DNA of 64,000 nucleotides from Pezicula radicicola (lineage: Eukaryota; Ascomycota; Leotiomycetes; Helotiales; Dermateaceae): positions 1,364,001 to 1,428,000 of the forward strand of contig PDUO01000004.1 of assembly GCA_003008705.1 (NCBI GenBank). The letters run 5' to 3'. The notes below the pieces were generated by a model that was not told the origin of the DNA, made no database searches, and worked only from the letters and a program-made list of their open reading frames with translations. A program made the translations under genes and the position numbers. Below are positions 42,808 to 54,772 of this stretch, piece after piece; position 1 is the first letter of the stretch; each line of letters begins with the position of its first letter.

Positions 42808-43719
42808 ATGAGGTTTTCAAGGTCGAGAACGGGCTGAGGTATTGGTCTTGCTATAGGTGGCTAAAGGTTGGGTGTATATTAGTGTAACTGAAATAATTGC
42901 TCTTTGATGCGACACATACACGAGCTTTAAGTCAAATGGCTGAACAGTGAGATATTCAAATGAATAGTTTACTCAAGTCAAATAGGTTGCTCAAATCAAG
43001 CCAGTCACTCAAACTAAGGTAAGTTAGGTAACCAAAAAAGGGGCAGATCCACAACCGAGATCTCCTTTTCAACACCAAAAAAGATCAACAAAAAAAGCAA
43101 CAAAAACACAAAAAAACTCGATCTTCGGCGACTTTCTTGCACCTCACGAGAACAAACCCAGTATTTTAAACCATCCGTCTAGGGACAAACAAGTTTGTTT
43201 TTTGGTATGCGTATTCGTATGCGGGGTTGGCGAACCATTAGTTATTCCTCCTCTTGAAACAGAATTTGACCAGAACCACTTACCCACTGTGGCATGCCTG
43301 TTCTGTTTGTTGAAGAACTTCTGTTTAGAATAATTTATAAAGCAAATAGCGAGGTGACTTTTAGGTAAGGCTGTCGCCAGGTGTTTATTAAGACCTCTCG
43401 CTTAACCCAAAAACACAACACAGAATGACCTGCTATGTAAACTTGTTGTGAGAGTTACAAGTTAAAGGACATATTTAAATTTAAGAACTATTATTTAAAT
43501 TTCCTTTGTGACTATTCATGTCAAATTTTCCATGAAGCAGGACTACGTAGGTAGGTAGCCAAAGGTGAATCCGTTCTCGCTTACGCTAAGATTTCCTCCC
43601 AACTTCGAGATCCTACGGGAAACACACTCCTTTCTTCCTGCAAAAAACCTCATCATATTCAAGAATAAGAACTGTAGTTACTCAAATCAGCTTCACGAGC
43701 ACCTCAAAGTCATCCAGCC
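42808..43719. other. Intergenic region with repeat block
   Basis: 3' end of the duplicated-motif gene and leader of the BTB gene. An A-rich tract (43030-43110) and the interior-type repeat block are present; nothing else seen. Confidence 0.4.
42961..43033. repeat. Interior-type block of the dispersed repeat
   Basis: Four units (TAGTTTACTCAAGTCAAAT, AGGTTGCTCAAATCAAG, CCAGTCACTCAAACTAAG, GTAAGTTAGGTAACC); no inverted ends. Confidence 0.65.
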
Positions 43720-44739
43720 ATGCCACCAAGACAACCAAAACCAAAACCTGCGCCGGCAGGAAGGGACCGTCACCACGACGGCGCCGGATCTTTAACAGCG
43801 CAAAGGACTCTGCTTCCCGAGATTCCTGGACTCACGATGCCTAGTATGCAGACCATGAACAATCAAGATGATCGAGCGCTCGTCACACAACAATCCACCA
43901 ACTCATCGCGCGCAGAACAACCGTTTAACACACCCTCAGATCTCTTCATGGCACCCAACGAAGACACAGCATGGAAGAACACATTAAGTCACCAGGCTCA
44001 GGAAGCATTAAGAATTCAAGGAGTATCAACTTTCGTAAGCGCAGCAAACCAACCGTAAGTTCATCTTAAGCCATACAGTAAAAGTTAGTACTTGTGCACT
44101 TACTAACAACGCCCTAGTAGCACCCAAGAAGAACAAATGGTAACCATAAACGTAATCTCCGAAGAAGGAAAAAAGACACCCTTCCAAATCGCCAAACGCT
44201 TCCTCCTACACTACGCCCCAATCTTCACACCAATCTTCAACGGAAATCTCTACACCGGACAAGCAGCAACCCTCACAAGCGACTACAAAAACACCACACC
44301 CCAAGCCTTCAGTCTCTTCATATACTGGCTCTACAACCAAAGTATATCCCGAATCGACGATCCAAACCCCGAGGTAATGAGCGAGTACATCGAACTCTGG
44401 CTCCTAGCAGAAAGACTCAAAATCCCACGTCTACAAAACCAGACAATGACCGCACTCGATACCTGGATCTCAAAGCATAAGATTCTTAACTGTACGATGT
44501 TTTGGCGCATCTATGAGAATACGGTTCAGGGTAGTCTATTGAGGAAATATGTGGTTAGAAGATGCGCGGTTGATTTGACGGCTATTAATACCCCGAGTAA
44601 CTATCCGCATCAGATGCTTGTGGATATTTTTGCTATGATGAGGGAACTTCATCCTACGCCTGGTTTGAAGCCATTGCTTAAGGAGGGTACTCTGGAATTT
44701 TTTGTTAGTGAAAGCTGGTATCGGGAAGGTGATTGGTGA
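43720..44739 (+). CDS. BTB/POZ-domain protein
   Basis: Two exons (43720-44054, 44118-44739; 63 nt intron) give 318 aa. A ~130-residue polar N-terminus precedes the BTB fold: TINVISEEGKKTPFQIAKRF, LHYAPIFTPIFNGNLYTGQ, TTPQAFSLFIYWLYNQSI, ELWLLAERLKIPRLQNQTM. This is the common fungal arrangement in which a degenerate BTB domain is followed by a helical tail (YPHQMLVDIFAMMREL). BTB proteins dimerise and often serve as Cullin-3 adaptors; for this fungal group the partner is unknown. Confidence 0.8.
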
Positions 44740-45426
44740 ATTTTCAGGGCTGACTGGACTGCTTATGCATGCACACTGTTCCATTGAATCAATTGTAATG
44801 GGACAGCGGGGTTGCTTTTTATACGGTACGAATTGGTTTATAAGAGATCAATTTAATTAGAACAGGTGAATGACTCAAATTAAGTGAGATACCTAAGTTA
44901 AAATAATCTCCTATAAATCAATTTATACGGCACTAGGACGTAAGGCAGGAATGAAGCTTTCGAGGATGGTAACGGCAAATTTTGAACTTGGTTCTGCTGC
45001 TTGAGCTGCTTTACGCTAGTGTTGAGAAATACTTAGCTAACGAGCTTGCCCTACCGATACAGCTATTATATAGCATTTGTCCCTAGAGTTTTGAATTTTC
45101 GCGTGAAACAATCTAACTACTTCGCCTAGATTAATAGGATTAAGCGATCCATAGGCTCGTTGCGTAGATACTCGAAGTCTTGGACAGAGAAATGGCTCCC
45201 AGCGAAGTCTGATATATGAGTGAACCATGAAGGATTTATTCTAACCACATTATCTACCTCATCTACCTCAGAAGTATAAGTCCCTACCAGTTCTACCCAA
45301 GAAGAGTAAATACAAGTACAGTCTCACGAGCTATCTTGAAAACGCCGCCCGGGGCATAATATGCAACCCCATACACCATAACCACCTTCATAATCCAAAG
45401 TCTTTTTCATCTCATCCGTCTGAAAC
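44740..45426. other. Convergent intergenic region with MITE
   Basis: 3' ends of the BTB gene and OSH3 flank a short MITE; nothing else is supported. Confidence 0.4.
44824..44930. mobile_element. MITE, short degenerate copy
   Basis: 107 bp. Left end CGGTACGAATTGGTTTATAA then GAGATCAATTTAA; right end, reversed, CCGTATAAATTGATTTATAG then GAGATTATTTTAA. TA precedes the left end, CA follows the right end. Interior units GTGAATGACTCAAATTAAGT and GAGATACCTAAGTT. Confidence 0.7.
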
Positions 45427-48400
45427 TCAGCCAGCAAGTATGTCCTCAACACCGGTCCAAGATCCTTTTACCCTCTCTTCCCAGTATCCTTCTTTCCCGC
45501 CCTTTAGCCTCCAGACCTCTTCAGCCTCATCCCCTCCTTCGACTTTGACGAACCATCTTGGCTTGTGTGCTTCCCCTCTCTCCTCCATCTCCTTCCTCCG
45601 AACCCTCTGGGCCTCCTCCAACTTCACCTTCCAAGTTTCGGCATCGTCAAGGTCTCCGCTTTCCGCGGCCCGCTGATCTGGTCTCAATCTAGAGTCAGTC
45701 GGCGGCAGCTTCCCTTTCTCTAGAGCTGTAATCTCGTTAAGACTGGCGGCGAATGTAGTAAAGCCATATCTCTGAGCCGCAGTGTCAACTAAGTCGCCAA
45801 CCCGCCAAATCTCAGGGCCGGCAGCCTTCCCAGCTTCAAGCAACCGGAGGCTGGAATTCCACGTTCCAGTCAAACTGATGCCTGTATGAGTACCATTTGA
45901 ATCATAGCTCTCAACTTGAACATCTTCACTACGGCCACCAAACATGCCTTTTTGTTTGAACTCGATGACAGCTTTGGAGCCAGTGCTTTCATTCGTGACA
46001 GTCATATTGCCCATAGGCTCCACATACTTTTCACCCATCACGACATTACGTAGAAATACAGTGGCCACATTCCAGCTGTAAAGTTCATCAGTACCATCGG
46101 GCAAACGAAGCACAATCCGTACACGTCCATCGGTGACCAATTCAGCACTCTTGCCCCAGAACTTTTGAGATGGTGCTGGTGACTGGCTGAAGGACCAGTT
46201 TGCAGAGTCTGCTTGGCACGCCATGCGTACTGGACGATGAGAAACCTTCTCCACTAGTAGCCGGAACCCGCCTGGAACCTCCTTGTCCGTTCGAACAAGT
46301 TCATAAGTCTCACCTAGCATAGGATTGAAAGGCTTGCGAATTGCTCTTTCTTTAGCTCGGCTTGAACTGAACTGGGATAATGCGAATGCGGCTACATATA
46401 GAAGTCTTTGGGTTGGAATCTTATGCGTAGCGGCCGCATCTAGTAATTGAGCATATTCGAGCTGTTCAGCCACACGTTGTAAGAGGGAAAGTGGTTCGTT
46501 GGCAGAAACAGGCATACTAATTGTGCTGAGATCCTTTCCAACGTTCTTTCTCAAGAACCCTATGAGACTCGGGGGCATCACTTTTGCAACTGGAACTGTT
46601 ATTCGTCGGCTCAAGACATCCGTGATTGGAAGAGGCAATAAAGATTTTGGCTTAGTCGGGAAGAGAGCGGCAACGCCGTTGATGCGATGAGAAGCACCAT
46701 CTTCACCAGCCGAAGTTATCGATGAGCCGCCATCACTAACAAATTCTTCTTCTGCTTCTGTTTGTGTGTCTTCCTCACTATGTTGGTTGATCATTACGAC
46801 TTGTGAACGCTCCTGGGAAAGCTCAGGCTCGGCATCATAGAATTCGCCTGTAGATGTTGAATCAAAGCTGTTTCTGGACACTGCAGACCTTGGTGGCGGC
46901 ATTCTGCGACGCTTACTTTTCGATAAAAGGGTAGAGAAGTCTAGGAGAACAGCATCTAGGTCGTTAAGTAGAGCCTCACAATGATCATGCATACTGTTGG
47001 GCTCATGTGAGGAACTAATACTTTGACCGCTTCGTGAGCCAGGCGCTGCAGTAATCGTTGTGACAACGGAAGAAGGGGTTGGAACAGCGAGTTGTGATGG
47101 TATACCACGTTGAACGAGTTGAGGAGTTGTGACTGCGCTAGAGGCTTTGCGTTTCCAGAATGGTCTTTTCTCTGGAGGTCCGAAGTAATCAGTATTTTCT
47201 AGTCCTTCAGTAGAAGCGTTGGCAGCAGATAGGCCTAGTCCAGTATAGGAACTCCTCTTGGATGGAGCGGTATCTTTGGAAAGCCTGCGAACAGCGTCCC
47301 GAGTGCCAACGATCCTGCTGACAAGCGCTTCTACTTGTTCCCATTCCTGTTCCTCAGCGAGTGTAGATGCAGCATTTGGAATCCCTGCTGTATTAATTTT
47401 GAGATGTCCCGAGGAAGGTTTGCCCTCATTGACTATTCCTCTGGCAGTATTGCTAGCCCTTTCCAAAGCCTTTGTCCACTCCTCAAAATCTTTTGCATTG
47501 TTTGTTTTTAGATGCCATACCTCGGCTCCGGAATCGATACTGATCTCTTTCCTTCGTTCATCTGCCGCAATCGCCGCAAGGCTAAGAGGAATTGCTCCTC
47601 TGAGGGCAGAAGAATTGCGATTGTAATAGTACGAAAGAGTGCAAGATGCAAAGTCCAGGGAGAAATATCTGCGTGCATAACCTTGTCCTCGTTTCCTTCG
47701 ACGTTTCTGTAATACACCGACGTGGTATGTTGGAATGCCATGCTCACTCTCTGTTCGGCCCATGACGGAGTTCCCTCTGCTGGCGCGCCCACTTTGGCCT
47801 ATATTTAAATGGCTGTGCAGACTATCAACAGATTCTGAAGCTGTAGGCCCTGCTTTGGGGCTTGGGTTTTTCCCCTGACTTGCTATGCTCGTTCCAGTAA
47901 GTCCTCCCTGCAGATTCTGGAGATGATGTGTTGAGTGCGGAGGCGAATTCGATGGGTATGTGAGCAGGACAAATGTTGCCGTTTTCGAAATAACCTTGGA
48001 AAATGTATTATCGAATACTAGTCCATACATTCCTCCATGGCCAGGAGGTACAGCATAAGTACCCATGGCTACCTTGTCCGCTTCGCATTTTCCGTACCAC
48101 TGGATCGAGATGAAACCTTTTGCACGAAGCTGTTCCTGCGCCGTAGAAGAGTCGACGTTCCTTGCGCTCGAGGGCCGTCTTGCTCTTGAGGATTCATTTC
48201 CGTCGTCAAATTGCTGGATGACGGAGGCTGCATCGTCGACCACGGAAGGAGGCGGCAGCTTCGGCGTTGCTGTGCTGTTCGTCCCTGGGTGCTTGAAGAT
48301 GCCAAAATTTCTAACAGACAATTAGACGAATGGCGGCATAAAGATGTGGCATCTGTACATTGATTTCTCATGTGGTTGAATGCTCCAGGAAATTGTGTGT

Positions 48401-48529
48401 CCTTCATCCACCTTGACCCAACGAACGATGTACGACTACATTTTCCATCAGCACATGTATTCACACTGCTGGCCATGGCAAGGTCTCGCATACTTTGCTA
48501 TGGATCTCCAGCTGTTCCATCCCCGCCAT
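45427..48529 (-). CDS. OSH3: Oxysterol-binding protein of OSH3 type (GOLD-PH-ORD)
   Basis: Lipid-transfer protein of ER-plasma membrane contacts; Osh3 binds PI4P. Three exons (48529-48494, 48435-48359, 48310-45427) give 998 aa. Exon 1 encodes MAGMEQLEIHSK; exon 2 SYIVRWVKVDEGHTISWS; exon 3 continues NFGIFKHPG and completes the N-terminal GOLD domain (to about residue 190). A PH domain follows (GVLQKRRRKRGQGYARRYFS to WTKALERA, about 245-335), a Ser-rich linker, a FFAT-like motif EFYDAEPE (about 527) for binding VAP/Scs2, and the ORD (about 640-998) with NPMLGETYELVR and KGMFGG. The fingerprint EQVSHHPP appears as EKVSHRPV. The first two exons are easily missed, since the long exon looks like a start at MSVRNFG. 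Confidence 0.9.
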
Positions 48530-49333
48530 TGTACTCTGTTCTATACAGTCTGGATACGGTTCGCATATGAAACTCGTGTGTAGAAATGCTGGTAGATGTT
48601 GTGTTATGATTTGGCGCGGAGGCGACGGTTTGGACGTTTATCGAATATATGATATGGTGGACAGCGAAGTTCCATGCAGCTAGAGGAAATGCATAGAGTT
48701 AGATTTTGTCTCTCTCGTCTTGGGTGTGTAGGCTGCTCTGTAGAGCTGTCCCTGATTTGTTTTTGTTTCGATGATGATGGCCCTCAGCACTAGCAAGGTT
48801 GGGCCGTTTGAATGACAGGGACAAGTTTACGTATTTTACAGTGACAGCTGTCACCCTTTTAGAGGGAGCTTTCTTACTTCTTAACATTAGGGGAACAAGG
48901 AGAAAGATCAGTAGCAGGTAATCACGCATGCGCAAAGTGAACCCCAGAAATCGGGACTGTATAATTGGAGAAATGGGAAAATTAGATGGACTGGTGGACC
49001 ATTCATTCAGCCTTGTGGCGCTCGCAATCAGATTCGCCCGTCGTGCCGTCGTTGAAATACGCGTAACGGACGGCTCGCAAGAGTCACAAGCCTCTTCAGG
49101 GGTTGCGATCAACACGGATAGGAGGGAATACTTTAATATCACAAATCCAAGGGTTACAGTATTATCTTCAAGTAGATCAAGTTTTTCATTTTAAGTATAC
49201 ACAGCATATAGGCATGATGCAGCGCCGCGCAGCCTTTGACCTTCATGCGCTTTTACCTCCCGTAGATGCTCTAAGAATCCGATGGTAACGATTTTGGTAC
49301 AGTTTAAAAGAAGATGGGTGTGACGTGTCGTTT
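48530..49333. other. Intergenic region OSH3 / SPT6
   Basis: OSH3 promoter and SPT6 3' flank on the same strand; no gene or repeat recognised. A 147-codon minus-strand frame at 48699-49142 has no protein-like signal. Confidence 0.4.
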
Positions 49334-52300
49334 CTAGCCCCTACGGGTCATCTCACTGGCGTGGCGCAGCTTGAAGCCATTGCACAGTGCCTTCATATCT
49401 GGGTACGGAGACTTCATGAGCTCGAAAGCGTTAGGAACCACTCGAACGGGCCACGAGTTGACATTCGAGGTTTGCCCGGCCTTGAAGCAGAGGTGAAAGT
49501 AGCCGGGATGTCTTGCGTCTAGGCAGAAGGCGTACACGGATCTCTTGGGATTGGCCTCAGTGTATGTGGTCAACCATTTTTCTATTTGAAAGTATAAGCA
49601 AGGTATTCCGGCATGGAGTGATCACTTTGAACTTACCAGTATCTGCCTTGCTGCCCGATTGGTACTTGTCATGCTGCATCATCTCATCCACTTTCTTAGC
49701 CATAGCCTTAACATGATCCACGATCAGTTCGTCGAGATCACTGTAAAGGTATTTACTACCTATACGAAGTTGTCGGCCCACCGAAAATTCATTCTCCTTT
49801 TGAAGTTCTAGAACATCCAGATGCTGATAAACCCCATCAGCAACCTTCCACGTTACAGCCAAGTGATCGTTGCCCTTCGATGACGGTCGAATGACGGCAT
49901 CACCAATCGCCTGTGAGCCCAGATACTCCTCGGCTTGGGTGGAGTTGAATGGTCGGAATAGTGGGTGCTTAACAACTCTCTGAGTTCGACCAGTTGCTTT
50001 GTCCTTCTCTCGGAGCTCCTCCCTATCCTGCTGTTCTTGCAAAATATCCCAAGAGCCAGGCTCATGGTCGATGCGCTTCCTGTAGGGAATTCTCAATAAC
50101 TCCTCACGCAGGGAGAGTCTTGCTGAGAAATTCTTCCGGTCCAGCTCCAGAAGCTTCCCCTGAGCTGTCTGACCCGTGGAAAAGATACGGTTGAGATCTC
50201 TGTCATTGTCCGAACCATCTTGTCGCTCTACCCTGCCCTCAATTCCAGAGTCCAATTTAACTATTAAAAAGTCTTCTTTGGCAACTCTAATGTTGACTGA
50301 TACAATCATACCCTCGCATAGTGAGTCCAACGTTTCTCCTGTTAGCATCGTGAAAATTTCGTCGTCAGAAAGAAGTGCAAAATTTCTTCGTAGCTCTTCA
50401 TACGGCTGTTGCAATTCAGCACGAATTGTCTCCAAAGTTGCACGTTTCCGTTGGTTATAATTGCGCTCCAGTTGCTCGGCATACTCCTCCAAGATCAAAT
50501 CGTTAACTTTCTCCTGTTCGTCTTCTTTGATGAGCCTGCGCACAATGGCACCAGGACCAGCTTCGTCAACCTCGGCCTTCACATCTTCTTCGTCCAACTC
50601 CAAGGCATCGGCAGCCATTTTGCGGCCAAGCTCGTAGTCTTCTGGGTGGACTCGTGTATTATCAAGGTAATCGGATGTTGGCGTTGAACTGTCATATTCA
50701 ATTGATAAGAAACTGGCACAGTTGTTCCACACGCGAGGCCCTACGACGGGCAATTTCCCGCTGTCTGGATCACCGACTAACTCATCACGAGTGTTGACTA
50801 TACCGCCATTTGCATTAATAGCCTTCAACACGCTAGTCGCTTTGCGTGGTCCAAGCCCACAGACATAAGGAAGTAAAGCTGCAGTGTAAGGATCGCCAAT
50901 GGCTTCGTTGATGTCGACACCGCATAGATTGACCATATCGACCATTGCTGTTTCTAGCTGTTTCCGAAGCTTTTCTTCGGGAAGTAGTTGTTGACTCGGA
51001 TGGAAGGACAGTGAGATGACATCTTTGCCAAGAGCCGCGTATTCCTTCATTGGGTTTTGCATGTACTTTGCCAATGCTGCGCAGTATCGAGCGAGAGATG
51101 TCAGACTAGGGTGGTCTAGACTCGCACGTTGACTGTCTTTGTACAATCGTGCCACTTCGTCATTTACCACAACAATATCGAGTGGTTCCGTCCTGTCGTC
51201 CCCTGTTTCCTGATCTTCAAATTCGGCTCCTTTCAGACCCCTTTCTTCGATCAAGAGTTTGAGGCTGTTGATGAGCCTATGTGTCTCGACGGAGAATCCG
51301 CCAACCGCAAGAACATCGGGTTTTCGTCGTTGTACAAGCTCAACAAACTTTTCACGAGCAGCATCATCTCGTGAAAGATTGTTGAACTTGCCGTGCTCCA
51401 GAACGCGTCCGTCTTCCTCCACCCATGCCCAGACGACAGCATCTTTACTAGGATCTCCATTACCATTGGACAAGGCTAGAACTCTAGGAATAGTACCAAG
51501 AACCATGCCTTTAGGCTTATAAGGTGCCTGGTCGAGTTTTCTTGAGTACTCTTCCCTACAGAGCTTGAGAATAGAATCTTGGCACTCAGTCCTCATGCTC
51601 TCTTTGACACCTTTAGTGATAACCTTCTCCAGCTTGACAAAGGCGATATCAAGAACCTTTTGGCGCTCATCGTTCCAGGCATCAGCAAGCTCACTGTAGT
51701 TGTCTGACGCAAATTCTGCAAAAAGTTGCCTTCGGAAATTTGTTTCATTTTCCAAAGCGACCTTAACCTCGAGTAGTCCTTCTTCCTCGGCCTTCAACAT
51801 CTTCAAGAACATCTCGGGTTTACTCGCAATGTCGCCAAAAGTCTGATTCTTCAGATACTTGAGCGGGTAGTACTGATGATGTTCGTCAATTTTCCGCAGG
51901 CCTTTATCGGTTCGTCTACAGTTGACAACTCCCTGCATGTAGTAGTTCATTCTGAAGTACTTCCGCATCCGTGGGTTCATGAAAAGCTCTTCAGCAAACA
52001 TCTGTCGCGCTGCTTGAAGAACCTGCTCGCCGGTCTGGAAATCCTCATCACTCGTCAAAGTGTCTGCGAGGTCAATAGGTCGCTCAGGAGAATCCTCAGT
52101 GTACTGTTTGCGACCTTCACGTAATGCATTTTGAGCTACTTGGTCGGCGCTTATCCCGTACGCCTTTACGAAGTTGTATGCTCGGCCTTTGCGTACTCGA
52201 TCGAAAATCGATGATTTTCCACCAGGACGTCGCTTCTCTTTGAACTCACCATTTGTGGCAGCCAAGTCTTTTATCTGTGCCGCATATTGGAAGTAGATAT

Positions 52301-53738
52301 AATCTTGGATATCTTGTAACTCCTCCATAGTGGCGGCTGCGGGAATCATGGCCTCAAACATGTCATCGCGTGCGACACCAGCGCCCTTTAGACCTTCGTA
52401 AGTCTTTTCTAGAACGTTACGCTTATCAACGAGAGCTCGAAATTTCAAGTCAAGTTCGAGAATGCGCCATAGATCATCCTGATTCAAGAGTTTCTCGGCA
52501 CTGACGACATATTCGGGAGCGTCTGGATTGTTTGGGTCGGATCGTGCTTTGGTCCTTGTAGCATGGATAAGATAATCCTTGCGATGCTGAAAGACATATG
52601 GCACTTCGACCTCATCGACGACAAAAAATTCAAGAACTTTGCCAATGGCTTTGGTGAATGGTGTGCGCAAGTCATTATCAAGTTGTTTCTTCGGCCAAAT
52701 GAGACTGGTGATCCACCGAGCTTCCTCCTTGAACTGTTCGTCGCTGATTTGGACATGCTTGTATGGTTTGCGGTCAATTTGAAATCGTTCAGGTTCGTCG
52801 GCCCATCGAATCGCATTGTCCTCGTCTGTGAGAAGCTTCTCTGCCAGCTGTGAGGGTTCAAAAACATCCTTAAGCTCAAGAGCATGATCACCAAGCTCTC
52901 TAACCTCTGCCTCGTCCTCAAGAGCCAGTGCCCAGTCGTAGTCTTCCCCATTTCCAAATATAGCCTCCATATCATCCAGCGCATCCTTGTCGAGTCCTGT
53001 TTGTTCCCCATTACCAATATATCCCCGCTCTCTAGGTCGAGCGACCTCCATCTCCTCCTGGTGGCGCTGTCGTTCATCTTCATCCTCTAAGTCATCCTCC
53101 TCAATAAAATCTGCGAATTCGTCTACTCTTTGATGATCAGGCCGGGCAAAGCGGCGATCAGCAAGTTCATCGTGTTGCGCATCTAGCTCCTCATCGTCGG
53201 AGAATATCTCATCAAGACCGCGCTCGCGGCCTCTATCTTCTTCCTCTCGATGACCACGTTTTAGTCTCTTCAATTTTGGCTGGGGAAAGGTCAGCTCTGA
53301 GTTGCTTCAAGATTCTCCTAGACCTTACCTGCGCCGCAGATTTGCGCTCCCATTCTGGATTTGCTTCCCCAATGAGATCCAAATCTTCCTCATCTAAGAC
53401 TGCTTGTTGATCCTCTCTTTCGGCCCTTCTGCGCTTCTTGTTCTTGCGACGACGTTGCTCTCTTTCGTCATCCTCATCTTCGTCATCAATGATGAAGCCC
53501 TCCCGAACAGCTCTAGCTGCCTCTTCACTGTGGAAACTTTTAGTGAAGGCCACAGTATGAAGGTTATGGGGGTAACTCACTCATCATCCTCATCTTCTTC
53601 CTCAGAAGAATCGTCGATATGGCCATTACCATTGATATTCTTCTTTGGTCGCGCTTCGCCCGTATCTTCATCGAAAGACTCATCATTTTCAGAATCGTCC
53701 AACTCAGCTTCCCCGTGGATCAGGTCTGCCATAGACAT
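49334..53738 (-). CDS. SPT6: Transcription elongation factor and histone chaperone SPT6
   Basis: Travels with RNA polymerase II and restores nucleosomes behind it. Four exons (53738-53581, 53527-53329, 53279-49637, 49581-49334) give 1415 aa, the usual size. The acidic N-terminus ([16 protein letters not shown], then [13 protein letters not shown]) is spread over exons 1-2. Then come the helical core with [17 protein letters not shown], a YqgF-like domain ([18 protein letters not shown] to [10 protein letters not shown]), the helix-hairpin-helix [18 protein letters not shown], the S1 domain ([20 protein letters not shown]) and tandem SH2 ([17 protein letters not shown], and [10 protein letters not shown] in exon 4). 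Introns of 49-55 nt join in frame. The first Met (MSMADL) is used; MADL two codons later is equally possible. Confidence 0.95.
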
Positions 53739-54772
53739 CTTTGCGACCGGCTTCGAAGTTGGTGGCGATGATAATAGGGGGAAACCTGGCGTATTCGGGA
53801 GCCTTTAAAGATTAGGAAAGAGAAAATTGGGATTAGGCAGACACCAGAAAGTATGATGTAGACAAGCCGTTCACCTGCCTCGTTGCAAGAATCGAGCAGA
53901 CGCGCTCTGGTGGATTGCAACTTGAGGCTGATGTACTAATACGCTTTTGGCTGTACGTGGCTGAGGATTCACCAGCCACTAGTGCCACCCGACCCGACGG
54001 CGGATAATGTAGTTTATATATCACGTGCTACGGAGCATGGATGCGCGCGCCCAGGCCGGAATCTGAGCTCACGAATCGAGACGAGACAGTTGCATGTTTG
54101 CAAACAAAGAAGCTTGACTTGCGCCTACAAATTGTATCCTGCGAATTATTTAAAGCGGATACTTTTATAGCCCTGATATCATAATTGCCACCTTCCATGA
54201 GACGAGATTCGCGCCCTTCTAGAAGTCCTCAAAGTTTACGCACGCTCGTTGGACGCCCCCCGAATCGTACCCATAGAGTTGAGATCCACGCTTGATATAT
54301 GAGACACCTCGCTTTGTAGACCAGGACCTAGCGAAAGGGCAACTTGAGAACAGCCCCCTGTTCTGAAATACTAGTTGTGGAATCATCCTACAACTTCAAA
54401 AAGTTCTACCCTTTCTCTTTGGACTGAGAGATTCCGCTCCTGCCCATCTTCCGATCCCGTTCATTCCTGCCCAAATCAATATTCGCTTCCCATTTACACC
54501 CCCAGATAGGCGATAGCGCGCCTGCACCTCTTTCACGCAACGTCCTGCGGCCATCTGCAACCTGCTGGTCAACTCAAAAGACGCACACGAAAAGAGATCT
54601 TCGGGAGATAATAATCCACCGTGTTCCTCGACGAAAAACGCTTCGCATATTGTCTAGGACTTGTCAACACCCCGCGGCGCTTAAGGCTTGCACCCGGCTG
54701 CTGCCCCTCCATTGACGCTCTGCGAAGCCTCATTCTGCCAAAGGAGGTTATATCTTCGCAGAAGGACTCAAA
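53739..54772. promoter_or_regulatory. Divergent upstream region SPT6 / MAPKK
   Basis: About 1 kb; the MAPKK side (from about 54400) is a CT/CA-rich leader with no ATG before the kinase start. No gene supported. Confidence 0.45.

Noticed and set aside
48699..49142. 147-codon minus-strand frame between SPT6 and OSH3
   Set aside because: Composition not protein-like and no homologous motif; lies in promoter/3' flank.
54621..54772. Upstream ORF in the MAPKK leader
   Set aside because: Begins with GTG; there is no ATG in the leader.
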